Below are positions 1-8,533 of a stretch of 64,000 bases of DNA, piece by piece; positions within the stretch are counted from its first letter, which is position 1; each line of letters starts with the position of its first letter. This DNA is from [Clostridium] scindens ATCC 35704. Its GTDB lineage: Bacteria > Bacillota > Clostridia > Lachnospirales > Lachnospiraceae. A program made the translations under genes and the position numbers. The stretch is from contig NZ_CP036170.1 of assembly GCF_004295125.1 (NCBI RefSeq), positions 3,226,501 through 3,290,500 on the forward strand, in the 5' to 3' direction. The notes below the pieces were generated by a model, which was not told the origin of the DNA, ran no database searches, and worked only from the letters and a program-made list of their open reading frames with translations.

Positions 1-687
1 CACATCGACTACCACTGCTCCATCTCCTATCATATCCGCAGTGACCATCCTCGCCTTTCCTGCTGCTGCCACCAGGATCTCCGCCTCTCGGCAGGTAGCA
101 GAAAGATCTTTGGTACGAGTATGGCAGATGGTGACCGTAGCATGCCTCTTCAGAAGCAGCATAGAAAGCGGCTTGCCAACCACCATGCTTCTTCCAATCA
201 CGGTCACTTTCTTGCCTCTGGGATCAATTTTATAATAATCCAGCATTTCCATGACTGCCTCCGGCGTGCATGGCGCATGGCCTGTCTCATCCCCGGAAAA
301 TACTTTTGCAATATTTACGGGACACATGCAGTCCACATCTTTTAGCGGATTGATCCGCGATACCACGGGCCCTTCATCCAGATGCCCCGGCAGGGGACGG
401 AACAGGAGGATCCCATGTACCTTCGGATCCTCGTTTATCTTGAAAAAGGTCTTTTCAAATTCAGCCTGGGTAATCGTTTCGGGCAATTCTACTACCTTGC
501 ACTCGATCCCGATCATCTCCATCCGCTTTCTGGCTCCCCGCTCATAGGCAAGATCATCTGGCCTTGCCCCAACCCTTACGATTGTCAGGCTGGGAAGGAT
601 TCCTCTGTCTTTCAGCCTGCGTGCCTCGCCTGTCAAGTCTTCCTTCATGGTCTTGGCCACGTCAGCGCCTTTCATCAATATGCTCAT
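1..687 (-). CDS. folD: Methylene-THF dehydrogenase / methenyl-THF cyclohydrolase (partial, 3' end outside window)
   Basis: The product interconverts 5,10-methylene-THF, 5,10-methenyl-THF and 10-formyl-THF in the cytoplasm. About 229 of the usual ~285-300 residues are visible. Family motifs include an N-terminal substrate-binding stretch with the YxxxK-type region (AYERGARKRME), the PLPGHLDE segment, the DVDCMCPVN stretch and the Rossmann segment VIGRSMVVGKP. The start at 687 has GGAGG eight bases upstream. It is the last visible gene of the gcvT-to-folD operon, 16 bases after fchA, so it handles the C1-folate made by glycine cleavage. Family assignment is firm; the C-terminus is not visible. 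Confidence 0.95.
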   Translation of the reverse strand, partial: MSILMKGADVAKTMKEDLTGEARRLKDRGILPSLTIVRVGARPDDLAYERGARKRMEMIGIECKVVELPETITQAEFEKTFFKINEDPKVHGILLFRPLPGHLDEGPVVSRINPLKDVDCMCPVNIAKVFSGDETGHAPCTPEAVMEMLDYYKIDPRGKKVTVIGRSMVVGKPLSMLLLKRHATVTICHTRTKDLSATCREAEILVAAAGKARMVTADMIGDGAVVVDV

Positions 688-703
688 ATAAGATTCCTCC
701 TGT

Positions 704-1330
704 CTACTGGATATGGCCAAGGACGTCCCGATAGATGATTTCCTTCCATTCCCTGCCTTCTGCAATCATAGATTCCGTCTTCTGGTTCAGTTTCTCTGCC
801 CGCCCCCGGTCTTTCATCAATTTCGTATTGATAAACACATTGAGGGAGGCTCCTTCCAGCGCTGCCTGGGCAAATAATACTCCTACGCCCACGTCGCTGA
901 CCGCGATGCGGCTCCCCTTCTCTCCCAGGATCTTAAGAAGCCGCATTACCTCCAGCACCGTCTCCATAATCTCGATAGGAACCACGCTGGCATCATACAG
1001 CGCGCCTTCCATAATTCTGGCTTTTGCGTCCTTTTGTTCCTCCGTATCCTTCGGAAGCCCATAGGCTGCCGACAGGGGCGCGAATGCTTCGGCATCCTTG
1101 TCTGTAAGGTCAATCAATTTGTCTTGCAGCACCTTTAGCTGACTCCTGACAGACTGAATCTCCTCCTCAACATCTGCATACTTCTTCTTGCCCACAGTCA
1201 GATTCGCAACCATCATTCCAAGTGCCGAGGCAAACGCGCCTACTGCTGCCGAGGCTCCGCCGCCGCCCGGTACCGGCTCTGCGGAAGATAGCACCTCCAG
1301 GAATTCTGTCGTCTTCTTTTCTAGCATCAT
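704..1330 (-). CDS. fchA: Formiminotransferase-cyclodeaminase family protein (methenyl-THF cyclohydrolase, FchA)
   Basis: A 208-residue cytoplasmic protein of the cyclodeaminase/cyclohydrolase (FTCD_C) family, which in clostridia hydrolyses 5,10-methenyl-THF to 10-formyl-THF. The N-terminus carries the glycine-rich PVPGGGGASAA signature of the family. A longer open frame extends upstream, but the start at 1330 is preferred because AAAGGAGG lies ten bases upstream and the extra residues overlap lpdA and resemble nothing in the family. It sits between lpdA and folD in the glycine cleavage operon. FolD can also carry cyclohydrolase activity, so the two may be partly redundant; that is inference. 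Confidence 0.88.
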   Translation of the reverse strand: MMLEKKTTEFLEVLSSAEPVPGGGGASAAVGAFASALGMMVANLTVGKKKYADVEEEIQSVRSQLKVLQDKLIDLTDKDAEAFAPLSAAYGLPKDTEEQKDAKARIMEGALYDASVVPIEIMETVLEVMRLLKILGEKGSRIAVSDVGVGVLFAQAALEGASLNVFINTKLMKDRGRAEKLNQKTESMIAEGREWKEIIYRDVLGHIQ

Positions 1331-1361
1331 GTTGTCATTTCCTCCTTTGGCAGCGGATTCA

Positions 1362-2768
1362 TCACCGCTTCTTTCTTGGCATCGCATGTACCGCTTCGCC
1401 TGTCGCGTCTTCCAACGCTTCCGCAACGCCTTCATTATAAGTCGGATGGGCTCTCATTGCAATCAGAAGCTGCCCTGCCGTCATCTTATTTGCTATGGCT
1501 GTCCCGAATTCCCCGATCATGTCCGTGGCTCTCGCGCACATCATCTGCGCGCCCAGTATCACTTCTGATCCGGCATCCACGATCACCTTGATAAATCCGC
1601 GCTCCTCTTTTGTTATCAGCGATTTCCCGTTGGCGCCCATAATGAATTTACCCGTCTTGATCTCGATACCGCTTTCGTTGGCATCTTCTTCCGTCATTCC
1701 AACGGAAGCGATCTCCGGGTCCGTATATACACATCCCGGCACGATATCCAGCCTGACCGTCGGCGTTTTTCCTGACAGTTCTTCCGCTACAAAGATTCCC
1801 TGAGCGCTTGCCAGATGCGCCAGCTGCATGCCTTTTACCAAATCCCCGATAGCATATACGCCATCCATGCTGGTCTGCATCCGTTCATCCACCACGATAC
1901 GTCCGCGTTCCATCAAAAGAGAAACGCCATCTCCAAACAGCCCGTCCGTATTTGGACGCCTGCCTACTGCACATAGCACGTACTGGGCCACAACTTCTGT
2001 CTCTTTCTCTTTTTCAAGGAATCGGCAGGCATAGAGTCCGTCCTTCTCTACTATTTCCTGGACTGTCGCCGAGGTATGGATATCCACCCCTCTTTTCTTA
2101 AGAATCATCTTCAGATTCTGAGAGATCTCTTTGTCCATTCCCGGAACCAGCCTTGGCATAGCCTCCACAATGGTCACCCGGGTGCCCAAAGACGCAAATG
2201 CTGTGGCAAATTCTACGCTGATTACGCCTCCGCCAATGATGGTAAGGCTCATGGGCGCTTCCTTTAACCGCAATAACTCGTTGCTTGTCAGCACTCCTTT
2301 AAGGTCCATCCCCGGAAGGGGGAGAAGCATGGGCTTTGATCCTGCTGCCAGAATCACATTCCCAGCTTCAAAAGTACGAATCCCTTCCTCGGATGTAACT
2401 GTCACTGTCCGGTCTATCTCAAGCCTTCCTTTCCCATACAGCAAGGTCACTTTGTTCCCCTTTAGAAGCTGCTCCACTCCCCGGCATAAACGTTCCGTGG
2501 TTTCTTCTTTATAGGTAAGAACCTTGGCGTAGTCGTAACTCACCTCTTTCGCCAGTATTCCATATTTCTCGCCATCCAATGCCTGACGGTATAGCGAAGA
2601 AGCATGTATCAGCGCTTTCGCCGGAATGCACCCCCGATTCAGGCAGGTGCCTCCTACTGCGTCTTCTTCCACTACCGCCACCTGCAATCCTGCTTTCGCC
2701 GCCTTGATAGCCGCCACATATCCTCCCGGTCCTGCTCCGATGACGATCAAGTCAAATCTCTGTTCCAT
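1362..2768 (-). CDS. lpdA: Dihydrolipoyl dehydrogenase (glycine cleavage L-protein)
   Basis: A 468-residue FAD disulfide oxidoreductase that reoxidises the dihydrolipoyl arm of GcvH using NAD+. Visible motifs are the N-terminal FAD-binding GAGPGGY (11-17), the redox-active pair Cys42/Cys47 in GGTCLNRGCIPAK, the NAD-binding GGGVISVEFA and the C-terminal catalytic His441/Glu446 in HPTYNEG. Length is normal for the family. The start has AAAGGAG upstream. It lies directly downstream of gcvPB in the gcv operon, so it probably serves glycine cleavage rather than a 2-oxoacid dehydrogenase, none of which is in the window. Confidence 0.95.
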   Translation of the reverse strand: MEQRFDLIVIGAGPGGYVAAIKAAKAGLQVAVVEEDAVGGTCLNRGCIPAKALIHASSLYRQALDGEKYGILAKEVSYDYAKVLTYKEETTERLCRGVEQLLKGNKVTLLYGKGRLEIDRTVTVTSEEGIRTFEAGNVILAAGSKPMLLPLPGMDLKGVLTSNELLRLKEAPMSLTIIGGGVISVEFATAFASLGTRVTIVEAMPRLVPGMDKEISQNLKMILKKRGVDIHTSATVQEIVEKDGLYACRFLEKEKETEVVAQYVLCAVGRRPNTDGLFGDGVSLLMERGRIVVDERMQTSMDGVYAIGDLVKGMQLAHLASAQGIFVAEELSGKTPTVRLDIVPGCVYTDPEIASVGMTEEDANESGIEIKTGKFIMGANGKSLITKEERGFIKVIVDAGSEVILGAQMMCARATDMIGEFGTAIANKMTAGQLLIAMRAHPTYNEGVAEALEDATGEAVHAMPRKKR

Positions 2769-2780
2769 GGCTAGTCTCCT

Positions 2781-4220
2781 TTAAGTTCCTGATTCTTCCG
2801 GCCGGTATCTAAGTACCGGATGTCTCGCAGCGCCTACCTCGTCCAGCCTTGTCACCGGAGTCGTCACGGGCGCTTCATGAAGGCTGTCCGGATCCTTCCC
2901 TGCCAGTTCATACAATTCCCGGAAGACCTGTATCGCTTCATCCAGCGTCTCTTTGGACTCGGTTTCCGTCGGCTCTACCATCAGCGCCTCCTCCACGATG
3001 AGAGGAAAATACATGGTCGGCGGATGAATCCCGTGATCCAGAAGGCCTTTGGCAATATCCATGGCCGAAACTCCTGTCTGCTTCTTCAAATCCGCCAGGC
3101 TCATAACGAACTCATGCATACACACTTCATTGCATGCTATTGTATAAAGATCCTTTAACTTATGCATCATATAATTGGCGTTAAGAACCGCATTCTGGCT
3201 GGCTTCCAGCAAGCCTTCCCTGCCCAGAGTCAGGATATAAGTCAGTGCCTTTACGACTACCAGGAAGTTCCCATAGAAGTTCTTTACTTCTCCAATGCTG
3301 TTTGCCGGCTTTACAAAGGTTAATTCCTGATCGCCTTCTACCAGTACAGATGGAAGGAATTCAGCCAGGTTCTCCTTACAGCCCACCGGGCCGCTTCCCG
3401 GGCCTCCTCCTCCGTGAGGCGTGGAAAATGTCTTATGCAGATTCAGATGGATCACATCGAATCCCATGTCTCCCGGACGTACGACTCCCATAACCGCATT
3501 CAGATTAGCGCCGTCATAGTAGCACAGCCCGCCGCAATCATGCACGATACGGGTAATCTCCAGTATATTCTTGTCAAAGAGTCCTACCGTATTGGGGTTC
3601 GTCAGCATCAGTCCTGCAATGTCATCCCCTGCCGCCTCCTTCAGTTTTTCAATGTCCACGCACCCCTCCTTGCTTGAAGGAATGCTGACCACGGAATAGC
3701 CTGCCATGGCCGCGCTGGCGGGATTCGTGCCATGTGCGGAATCCGGTACGATGATCTTCGTACGCTTCGTATCTCCTCTGCTTATATGGTACGCCTTCAT
3801 CAGCAGAAGCCCTGTAAATTCCCCATGGGCGCCGGCTGCCGGCTGGAACGTCATACGGCTCATTCCCGTGATCTCGCACAAATATTTTTCTGCCAGTTTC
3901 ATGACCTCCATGCATCCCTGTACCGTATGCGCGGGCTGAAGCGGATGGATCTCTGTAAATCCTGGTAGGGCCGCCATATCCTCATTGATTTTGGGGTTAT
4001 ATTTCATAGTACAGGAACCAAGCGGATAGAACCCGTCATTCACGCCATGGGTCTTCTTGGCCAGTTCCGTGTAATGGCGGCTTAACTGGGTCTCCGACAT
4101 CTCTGGCAGAGGCAATGCAAGTCCTCTTCTATCCTTTTCCTCAGGAAGCACTTCGTCAACGTCGCATGGCGGCAGAAGGGATAGTTCCCTTCCTGGCCTG
4201 CTTTTTTCAAATATCAGCAT
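2781..4220 (-). CDS. gcvPB: Glycine dehydrogenase (decarboxylating) subunit 2
   Basis: A 479-residue PLP-dependent subunit that, with GcvPA, decarboxylates glycine and passes the aminomethyl group to lipoyl-GcvH. The PLP lysine is expected at Lys263 in NLHKTFSTPHGGGGPG; the SAHGTNPASA and YYDGANLNA stretches are also family signatures. Length matches the C-terminal half of a full P-protein, as usual in Firmicutes. The start has AAAGGAGGTG upstream and lies three bases after the gcvPA stop, which indicates tight coupling of the two subunits. Confidence 0.97.
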   Translation of the reverse strand: MLIFEKSRPGRELSLLPPCDVDEVLPEEKDRRGLALPLPEMSETQLSRHYTELAKKTHGVNDGFYPLGSCTMKYNPKINEDMAALPGFTEIHPLQPAHTVQGCMEVMKLAEKYLCEITGMSRMTFQPAAGAHGEFTGLLLMKAYHISRGDTKRTKIIVPDSAHGTNPASAAMAGYSVVSIPSSKEGCVDIEKLKEAAGDDIAGLMLTNPNTVGLFDKNILEITRIVHDCGGLCYYDGANLNAVMGVVRPGDMGFDVIHLNLHKTFSTPHGGGGPGSGPVGCKENLAEFLPSVLVEGDQELTFVKPANSIGEVKNFYGNFLVVVKALTYILTLGREGLLEASQNAVLNANYMMHKLKDLYTIACNEVCMHEFVMSLADLKKQTGVSAMDIAKGLLDHGIHPPTMYFPLIVEEALMVEPTETESKETLDEAIQVFRELYELAGKDPDSLHEAPVTTPVTRLDEVGAARHPVLRYRPEESGT

Positions 4221-4223
4221 GCA

Positions 4224-5534
4224 CTACACCTCCTTTAAGATGCGGATCGTTTCATCAATCTCTTCTTTACTGTTCATCTCTGTGCAGCACCACAGGATTC
4301 TCCTGTCATCCAGTGGATATCCTCCCAGAACCCCTTTCTCTTCCAATGCCTTTAGCGCCCTGGCTGATGAAGTCTGGGATACGGTGACGAATTCATGGAA
4401 GAATTCCGCCTTATTCTCAGTCTGATAGCCAATCTTCTTTAGTTCTGCTGCCATATAATGGGCTTTGGAAGTACACTGGATCGCCGCATTGTGAAGTCCG
4501 CTTCCTCCCATAGCTGCCAGATATACGCCTACGGCCAGCGCGCATAGCGCCTGGTTGGAGCAGACATTGCTGGATGCTTTTTCTCTCCTTATATGCTGCT
4601 CTCTTGCCTGAAGCGTCAGCACATATCCGGTCTTTTTATTTCTGTCTGTGGTCTGCCCGACGATCCTGCCCGGCAGTTTCCTGGTCATGCCTTCGATACA
4701 TGCCATAAATCCAAGATACGGGCCTCCAAATGCGATGGATAGTCCCATGGGCTGTCCTTCCCCTACGGCCACGTCCGCTCCATACTCTCTGGGCGTCTTC
4801 ATAATTCCGAGAGATATGGGATTTACTCCCATGATATATCTTGCCCCTGCGCCGTGAGCAGCCTTGCCGATTTCTTCCGCCGGCTCCAGGCTTCCATAAT
4901 AATTGGGGTGCTGGATATAGACGCATGCCGTCTGATCATCGATTATCTCTTCTAAGAACTTCACATCCGTGATCCCGTCTTTTGCGGGTATCACCACAAG
5001 TTCCATCTCATTTCCAAAGCAATAGGTCCTGACCGTGCTTAAGACATCCGGGTGCACAGTGGAGGATATGAAAGCCTTCTTTCTTTTTCTCTCCCTGCAC
5101 ATAGCAACGGCTTCAGCTGCCGCTGTCGCCCCGTCATAGACGGAAGCATTGGATGCATCCATTCCGGTCAGCTGGCAGATCATTGTCTGATACTCAAAAA
5201 TGGACTGCAGGATACCCTGGCTGACCTCTGCCTGGTATGGCGTATAGGCCGTCAGCAGGTTCTCCTTGGAGATCACGCTCTTTACAATGGAAGGTATAAA
5301 GTGCCTGTATGCTCCTGCTCCTCGGAAAATTGTCCCAAACACCTGATTCTTTCCCGCAATCTTCTGCATCTTCCTGCGTACTTCTAATTCGGACATTCCC
5401 TCCGGTATCGCAAGACTTCCCTTCACCTTTACTTCCTCAGGAATGTGTCCGAACAAATCCTCCCTGGCCTGAAAACCAATCTCTTCTAACATTTTCAGTT
5501 GCTCTAGTTCTGTATTCGGGACATATCTTCCCAT
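4224..5534 (-). CDS. gcvPA: Glycine dehydrogenase (decarboxylating) subunit 1
   Basis: A 436-residue N-terminal subunit of the split P-protein, partner of GcvPB. It begins MGRYVPNTELEQ and contains the family stretch FRGAGAYRHFIPS and the YTPYQAEVSQG segment. It has the PLP-transferase fold but the PLP lysine lies on the partner. The start is supported by AAAGGCGG upstream. It lies between gcvH and gcvPB in the order usual for clostridial gcv operons. No anomaly was seen. Confidence 0.97.
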   Translation of the reverse strand: MGRYVPNTELEQLKMLEEIGFQAREDLFGHIPEEVKVKGSLAIPEGMSELEVRRKMQKIAGKNQVFGTIFRGAGAYRHFIPSIVKSVISKENLLTAYTPYQAEVSQGILQSIFEYQTMICQLTGMDASNASVYDGATAAAEAVAMCRERKRKKAFISSTVHPDVLSTVRTYCFGNEMELVVIPAKDGITDVKFLEEIIDDQTACVYIQHPNYYGSLEPAEEIGKAAHGAGARYIMGVNPISLGIMKTPREYGADVAVGEGQPMGLSIAFGGPYLGFMACIEGMTRKLPGRIVGQTTDRNKKTGYVLTLQAREQHIRREKASSNVCSNQALCALAVGVYLAAMGGSGLHNAAIQCTSKAHYMAAELKKIGYQTENKAEFFHEFVTVSQTSSARALKALEEKGVLGGYPLDDRRILWCCTEMNSKEEIDETIRILKEV

Positions 5535-5555
5535 GGCCTCGCACCGCCTTTCTTC

Positions 5556-5936
5556 TTACTCTTGCTCGCTGTCTACAAACTTCTCATATTCCGCGGCAGT
5601 CAGAAGTTCTTCTTTCTCCGTGATTTCTCCCACCTTGATAAGCCACGCGTCATAAGGCGTCTCGTTAATAGCTTCCGGCGTATCCAGAAGTTCCTCATTG
5701 ACCTCGCATACGGTTCCTGATACCGGCGAATACACATCAGAGACTGCCTTGACAGACTCCACATCTGCAAATGCCTCTCCGACGGTGACCTCATCTCCCT
5801 CTTCCGGAAGATTTACGAATACCAGGTCGCCCAATTCTGACTGGGCATAATCTGTAAGACCGATTACAACGGTATCTCCTTCCTCCTTTACCCACTCATG
5901 TGATTTAGAATATAGCAATCCTTCCATTAATTCCAT
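5556..5936 (-). CDS. gcvH: Glycine cleavage system H protein
   Basis: A 126-residue lipoyl carrier protein that shuttles the aminomethyl group between the P, T and L proteins. The lipoylated residue is expected to be Lys63 in [11 protein letters not shown], followed by the SPVSG turn typical of lipoyl domains. The start has AAAGGAG nine bases upstream. A second Met at residue 4 is a possible start but less well placed. It lies 30 bases after gcvT. Confidence 0.96.
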   Translation of the reverse strand: MELMEGLLYSKSHEWVKEEGDTVVIGLTDYAQSELGDLVFVNLPEEGDEVTVGEAFADVESVKAVSDVYSPVSGTVCEVNEELLDTPEAINETPYDAWLIKVGEITEKEELLTAAEYEKFVDSEQE

Positions 5937-5966
5937 GACAATCGTCTCCTTTCATCTTTTCTATAT

Positions 5967-7055
5967 TTATTTGCTTCTTTTATAAAATGGTAATGCCACC
6001 ACGAAAGCCTCAACAATCCGTCCACGGACTTCTACTTCCACCTTGGTTCCCTCTTCTGTATATGCGGCATCCACAAGTGCCATCCCAATAGGATAGCCAA
6101 GGAATGGGCAGTGGGTTCCCGACGTGGTATGACCGATGACCTTTCCATCCACAAACACATCCTGATGCTCTCTTATGATTCCCCGTCCGGTTACTTTAAG
6201 TCCGATACGCTTTCTCTTTGGCTCTCCTTGCGCAATCAGCGCATCTTTGCCGACAAAGTCTTCTTTTGCCATCTTCACGGCAAATCCAAGCCCGGTCTCC
6301 AGAGGGGTTACCTCATCATCCATCTCATGCCCATAAAGCGGCATCGCCGCTTCCATGCGAAGCGTATCCCTTGCGCCAAGGCCGCAGGGAATCAGGCCTT
6401 CTTCTTTTCCGGCCTCAAGCAGGATATCCCATAATTTTTCGGCAAGGCCGGCATCCAGATATAATTCCACGCCATCCTCCCCGGTATACCCGGTCTTTGA
6501 AATAATGCACGGAATACCGGCTGCTTTTGCATCAAACACCGCATGATAGTATTTCTTTGGTATGTCCTCTTCTTTTGCGATCTTCCTGAGGATTTCCATT
6601 GCCTTAGGTCCCTGAAGCGCAAGCTGCGCATACTGGTCGGATACGTCCCTAAATGAGGCTTTCCCAAACTGATGCGCAAGCATCCATTGATAATCCTTAT
6701 CCTTATTGGCCGCGTTTACTACGATAAAATATTGATTCTCTGCCTTCTTATATACAATCAGATCATCCACGGTACCGCCGTTCTCATTGCACATCGGGCT
6801 ATACCTTGCCTGTCCGTCTTTCATATTATCAAAATTGTTGGTCAGGATCATCTGGAGATTCGCCAGCGCATCCTCTCCCTCGCATAGAATCTCTCCCATA
6901 TGGGATACATCAAACAGTCCTGCCTGCCTGCGGACTGCCATATGCTCTTTGATTACACCTGTAGGATATTGTACCGGAAGAATATATCCCCCAAAAGGCA
7001 CCATCTTCCCTCCGGCTTTTACATGCGCATCGTACAGCGGAGTCTTTAATTCCAT
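5967..7055 (-). CDS. gcvT: Aminomethyltransferase (glycine cleavage T protein)
   Basis: A 362-residue enzyme that transfers the aminomethyl carbon from GcvH to THF, giving 5,10-methylene-THF and ammonia. Family motifs include DVSHMGEI near residue 50, DDLIVYK, GYTGEDGVE and LGARDTLRMEA. Length is normal. It is the first gene of the operon that ends with fchA-folD. About 155 bases upstream lies a consensus sigma-A promoter, and the leader contains a terminator-like hairpin, so leader control is plausible. Confidence 0.97.
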   Translation of the reverse strand: MELKTPLYDAHVKAGGKMVPFGGYILPVQYPTGVIKEHMAVRRQAGLFDVSHMGEILCEGEDALANLQMILTNNFDNMKDGQARYSPMCNENGGTVDDLIVYKKAENQYFIVVNAANKDKDYQWMLAHQFGKASFRDVSDQYAQLALQGPKAMEILRKIAKEEDIPKKYYHAVFDAKAAGIPCIISKTGYTGEDGVELYLDAGLAEKLWDILLEAGKEEGLIPCGLGARDTLRMEAAMPLYGHEMDDEVTPLETGLGFAVKMAKEDFVGKDALIAQGEPKRKRIGLKVTGRGIIREHQDVFVDGKVIGHTTSGTHCPFLGYPIGMALVDAAYTEEGTKVEVEVRGRIVEAFVVALPFYKRSK

Positions 7056-7103
7056 TCATCTTCCTCCTTTTCATCTGATCTCTGCCCCAATATCCGGGTG
7101 GAT

Positions 7104-7152
7104 AAAAAACAGGGAAATATAACCATCCCTCCCTGGATCTTATATCTCCCTG
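7104..7152 (-). terminator. Terminator-like hairpin in the gcvT leader (possible attenuator)
   Basis: A 13-bp stem with one G-U pair (CAGGGAGATATAA with TTATATTTCCCTG on the minus strand, arms 7140-7152 and 7110-7122) is followed by six U residues (7104-7109). It lies between the gcvT promoter and its ribosome binding site, so it could stop transcription ahead of the operon. The plus strand lacks a U-run after the stem. I could not find the conserved core of a glycine riboswitch around it. Confidence 0.6.
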
Positions 7153-7216
7153 TCATCCTTTCCCCTAAGCATCGCTCAAATCACTTACCTTTAATTGTTT
7201 ATTTTAATTTGATTTC

Positions 7217-7245
7217 ATTATACTCATGAGGAAATATTCTGTCAA
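7217..7245 (-). promoter_or_regulatory. Sigma-A promoter of the gcv operon
   Basis: On the minus strand TTGACA (7240-7245) and TATAAT (7217-7222) are separated by exactly 17 bases. Both hexamers match the consensus perfectly. Transcription should start near 7210, leaving a leader of about 155 nucleotides before gcvT. Confidence 0.88.
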
Positions 7246-7607
7246 TATTTGTTTTATTTTTCACACTATGATAATATTGACGCAATTTTCACAATTAAAC
7301 AAAATACTTATCGGTTCATGATGTGAATTGCCCTATTCTGGGCTATGATAAATCTTCTGATAGTTTTAATTTGCGTGCCACATTTTCATCCTCCGATTTT
7401 TAATTAAATAACAACGGGCTTCATATGCAAAAACTGTCTTACGCCATTTGAATTTTTAATTTACGCCATATTACGCCATTTACATAAAAAGTTATAAAAA
7501 ACTATAAGAAAATACATGAAATTCGTTTCAAAAAGGCATTACTTTTTATAGATTATGGAACATCCAAATATGAGAGAAACGTGTCAGCCATGCGGTTTGT
7601 GAGCATT
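7246..7607. other. AT-rich gap with repeats and a gene relic
   Basis: This 360-base stretch between metA and the gcv promoter is clearly more AT-rich than its neighbours. It contains three direct copies of TTACGCCAT (7439-7447, 7461-7469, 7471-7479). On the minus strand it also has a good ribosome binding site (CCTCC at 7390-7394 on the plus strand) eight bases before a GTG (7381) that opens a frame of only 12 codons (MARKLKLSEDLS, stop at 7343). I see no intact gene. It may be the remains of a mobile element. Confidence 0.5.
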
Positions 7608-8528
7608 TTAAAATGGCGTCCCTTCCAAATCATAAGGTGTAATCTGGTAAACGTAGTAATTCAGCCAGTTTGTATACAGATTGTTAGCTGTGGCACGCCA
7701 CGTAAGGAGCGGCTTATTCTCTGGATTGTCATCCTCGTAATAGTTTTTGGGCATCTCGATCGGCAGGCCCTTGCTAAGATCCCTTTTATATTCCCCATCC
7801 AGGGTCACGCGGTCATATTCTGGATGGCCCATAACGAAGATCTGACGACCTTCCTCTGCCATTGCAAGGAACAGCCCGGCTTCTTCTGATTCAGCCAGCA
7901 CGGTCAGGCGGGGGTCCGCATGTATCTTTTCCATCGGTACATCCGTATGTCTGGAATGCGGGGCGAGGAATACATCATCGAAGCCGCGAACCAGAGGAAT
8001 CTTACGGTTCATCACCTTATGCCAGAACACGCCGAACAGTTTGTGATCCAGCGCCACCTTATCGATTCCATAATGATAGTAGAGGCCTGCCTGGGCTCCC
8101 CAGCATAGGTGGAGCGTAGATGTCACGTGGGTCTTGCTCCACTCCATGATTTCCTTAAGTTCCTGCCAATAGTCCACGTCTTCGAAAGGCATCTGCTCCA
8201 CCGGCGCTCCGGTAATGATGAATCCGTCAAACTTCTTATCTCTTACTTCGCTGAACTTCTGGTAGAACTTATTCAGATGGCTGGTTGGCGTATTCTTGGA
8301 CTCATGACTGGATACGGTGATAAATGATACGTCCACCTGAAGGGGCGTATTGGATAAGGATCTAAGTATCTGCAGTTCCGTGTCTTCCTTAAGCGGCATA
8401 AGGTTAAGAAGCCCGATCTCGATAGGCCGTATATCCTGATGCGTTGCCCGGTGCTCATCCATCACAAATATATTTTCTCTTTCCAATATCTCCTTTACTG
8501 GGAGATCATTCTGAACTCTGATTGGCAT
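7608..8528 (-). CDS. metA: Homoserine O-acetyltransferase (MetA family)
   Basis: A 306-residue enzyme that activates the homoserine hydroxyl in methionine biosynthesis. The catalytic Cys142 lies in HLCWGAQAG, and the catalytic His/Glu pair is in VMGHPEYD. Residue 111 is Glu (GAPVEQMP); in characterised MetA proteins Glu here favours acetyl-CoA and Gly favours succinyl-CoA, so an acetyltransferase is inferred despite the common succinyl annotation. The start has AAGGGGAAA upstream. It begins five bases after the AI-2E permease gene; no SAM riboswitch precedes it. Confidence 0.93.
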   Translation of the reverse strand: MPIRVQNDLPVKEILERENIFVMDEHRATHQDIRPIEIGLLNLMPLKEDTELQILRSLSNTPLQVDVSFITVSSHESKNTPTSHLNKFYQKFSEVRDKKFDGFIITGAPVEQMPFEDVDYWQELKEIMEWSKTHVTSTLHLCWGAQAGLYYHYGIDKVALDHKLFGVFWHKVMNRKIPLVRGFDDVFLAPHSRHTDVPMEKIHADPRLTVLAESEEAGLFLAMAEEGRQIFVMGHPEYDRVTLDGEYKRDLSKGLPIEMPKNYYEDDNPENKPLLTWRATANNLYTNWLNYYVYQITPYDLEGTPF

Positions 8529-8533
8529 AGTCT

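Noticed and set aside
7056-7607. Tandem glycine riboswitch upstream of gcvT
   Set aside because: I looked for the conserved cores on the minus strand and found none; the leader from the promoter is also too short for a tandem aptamer.
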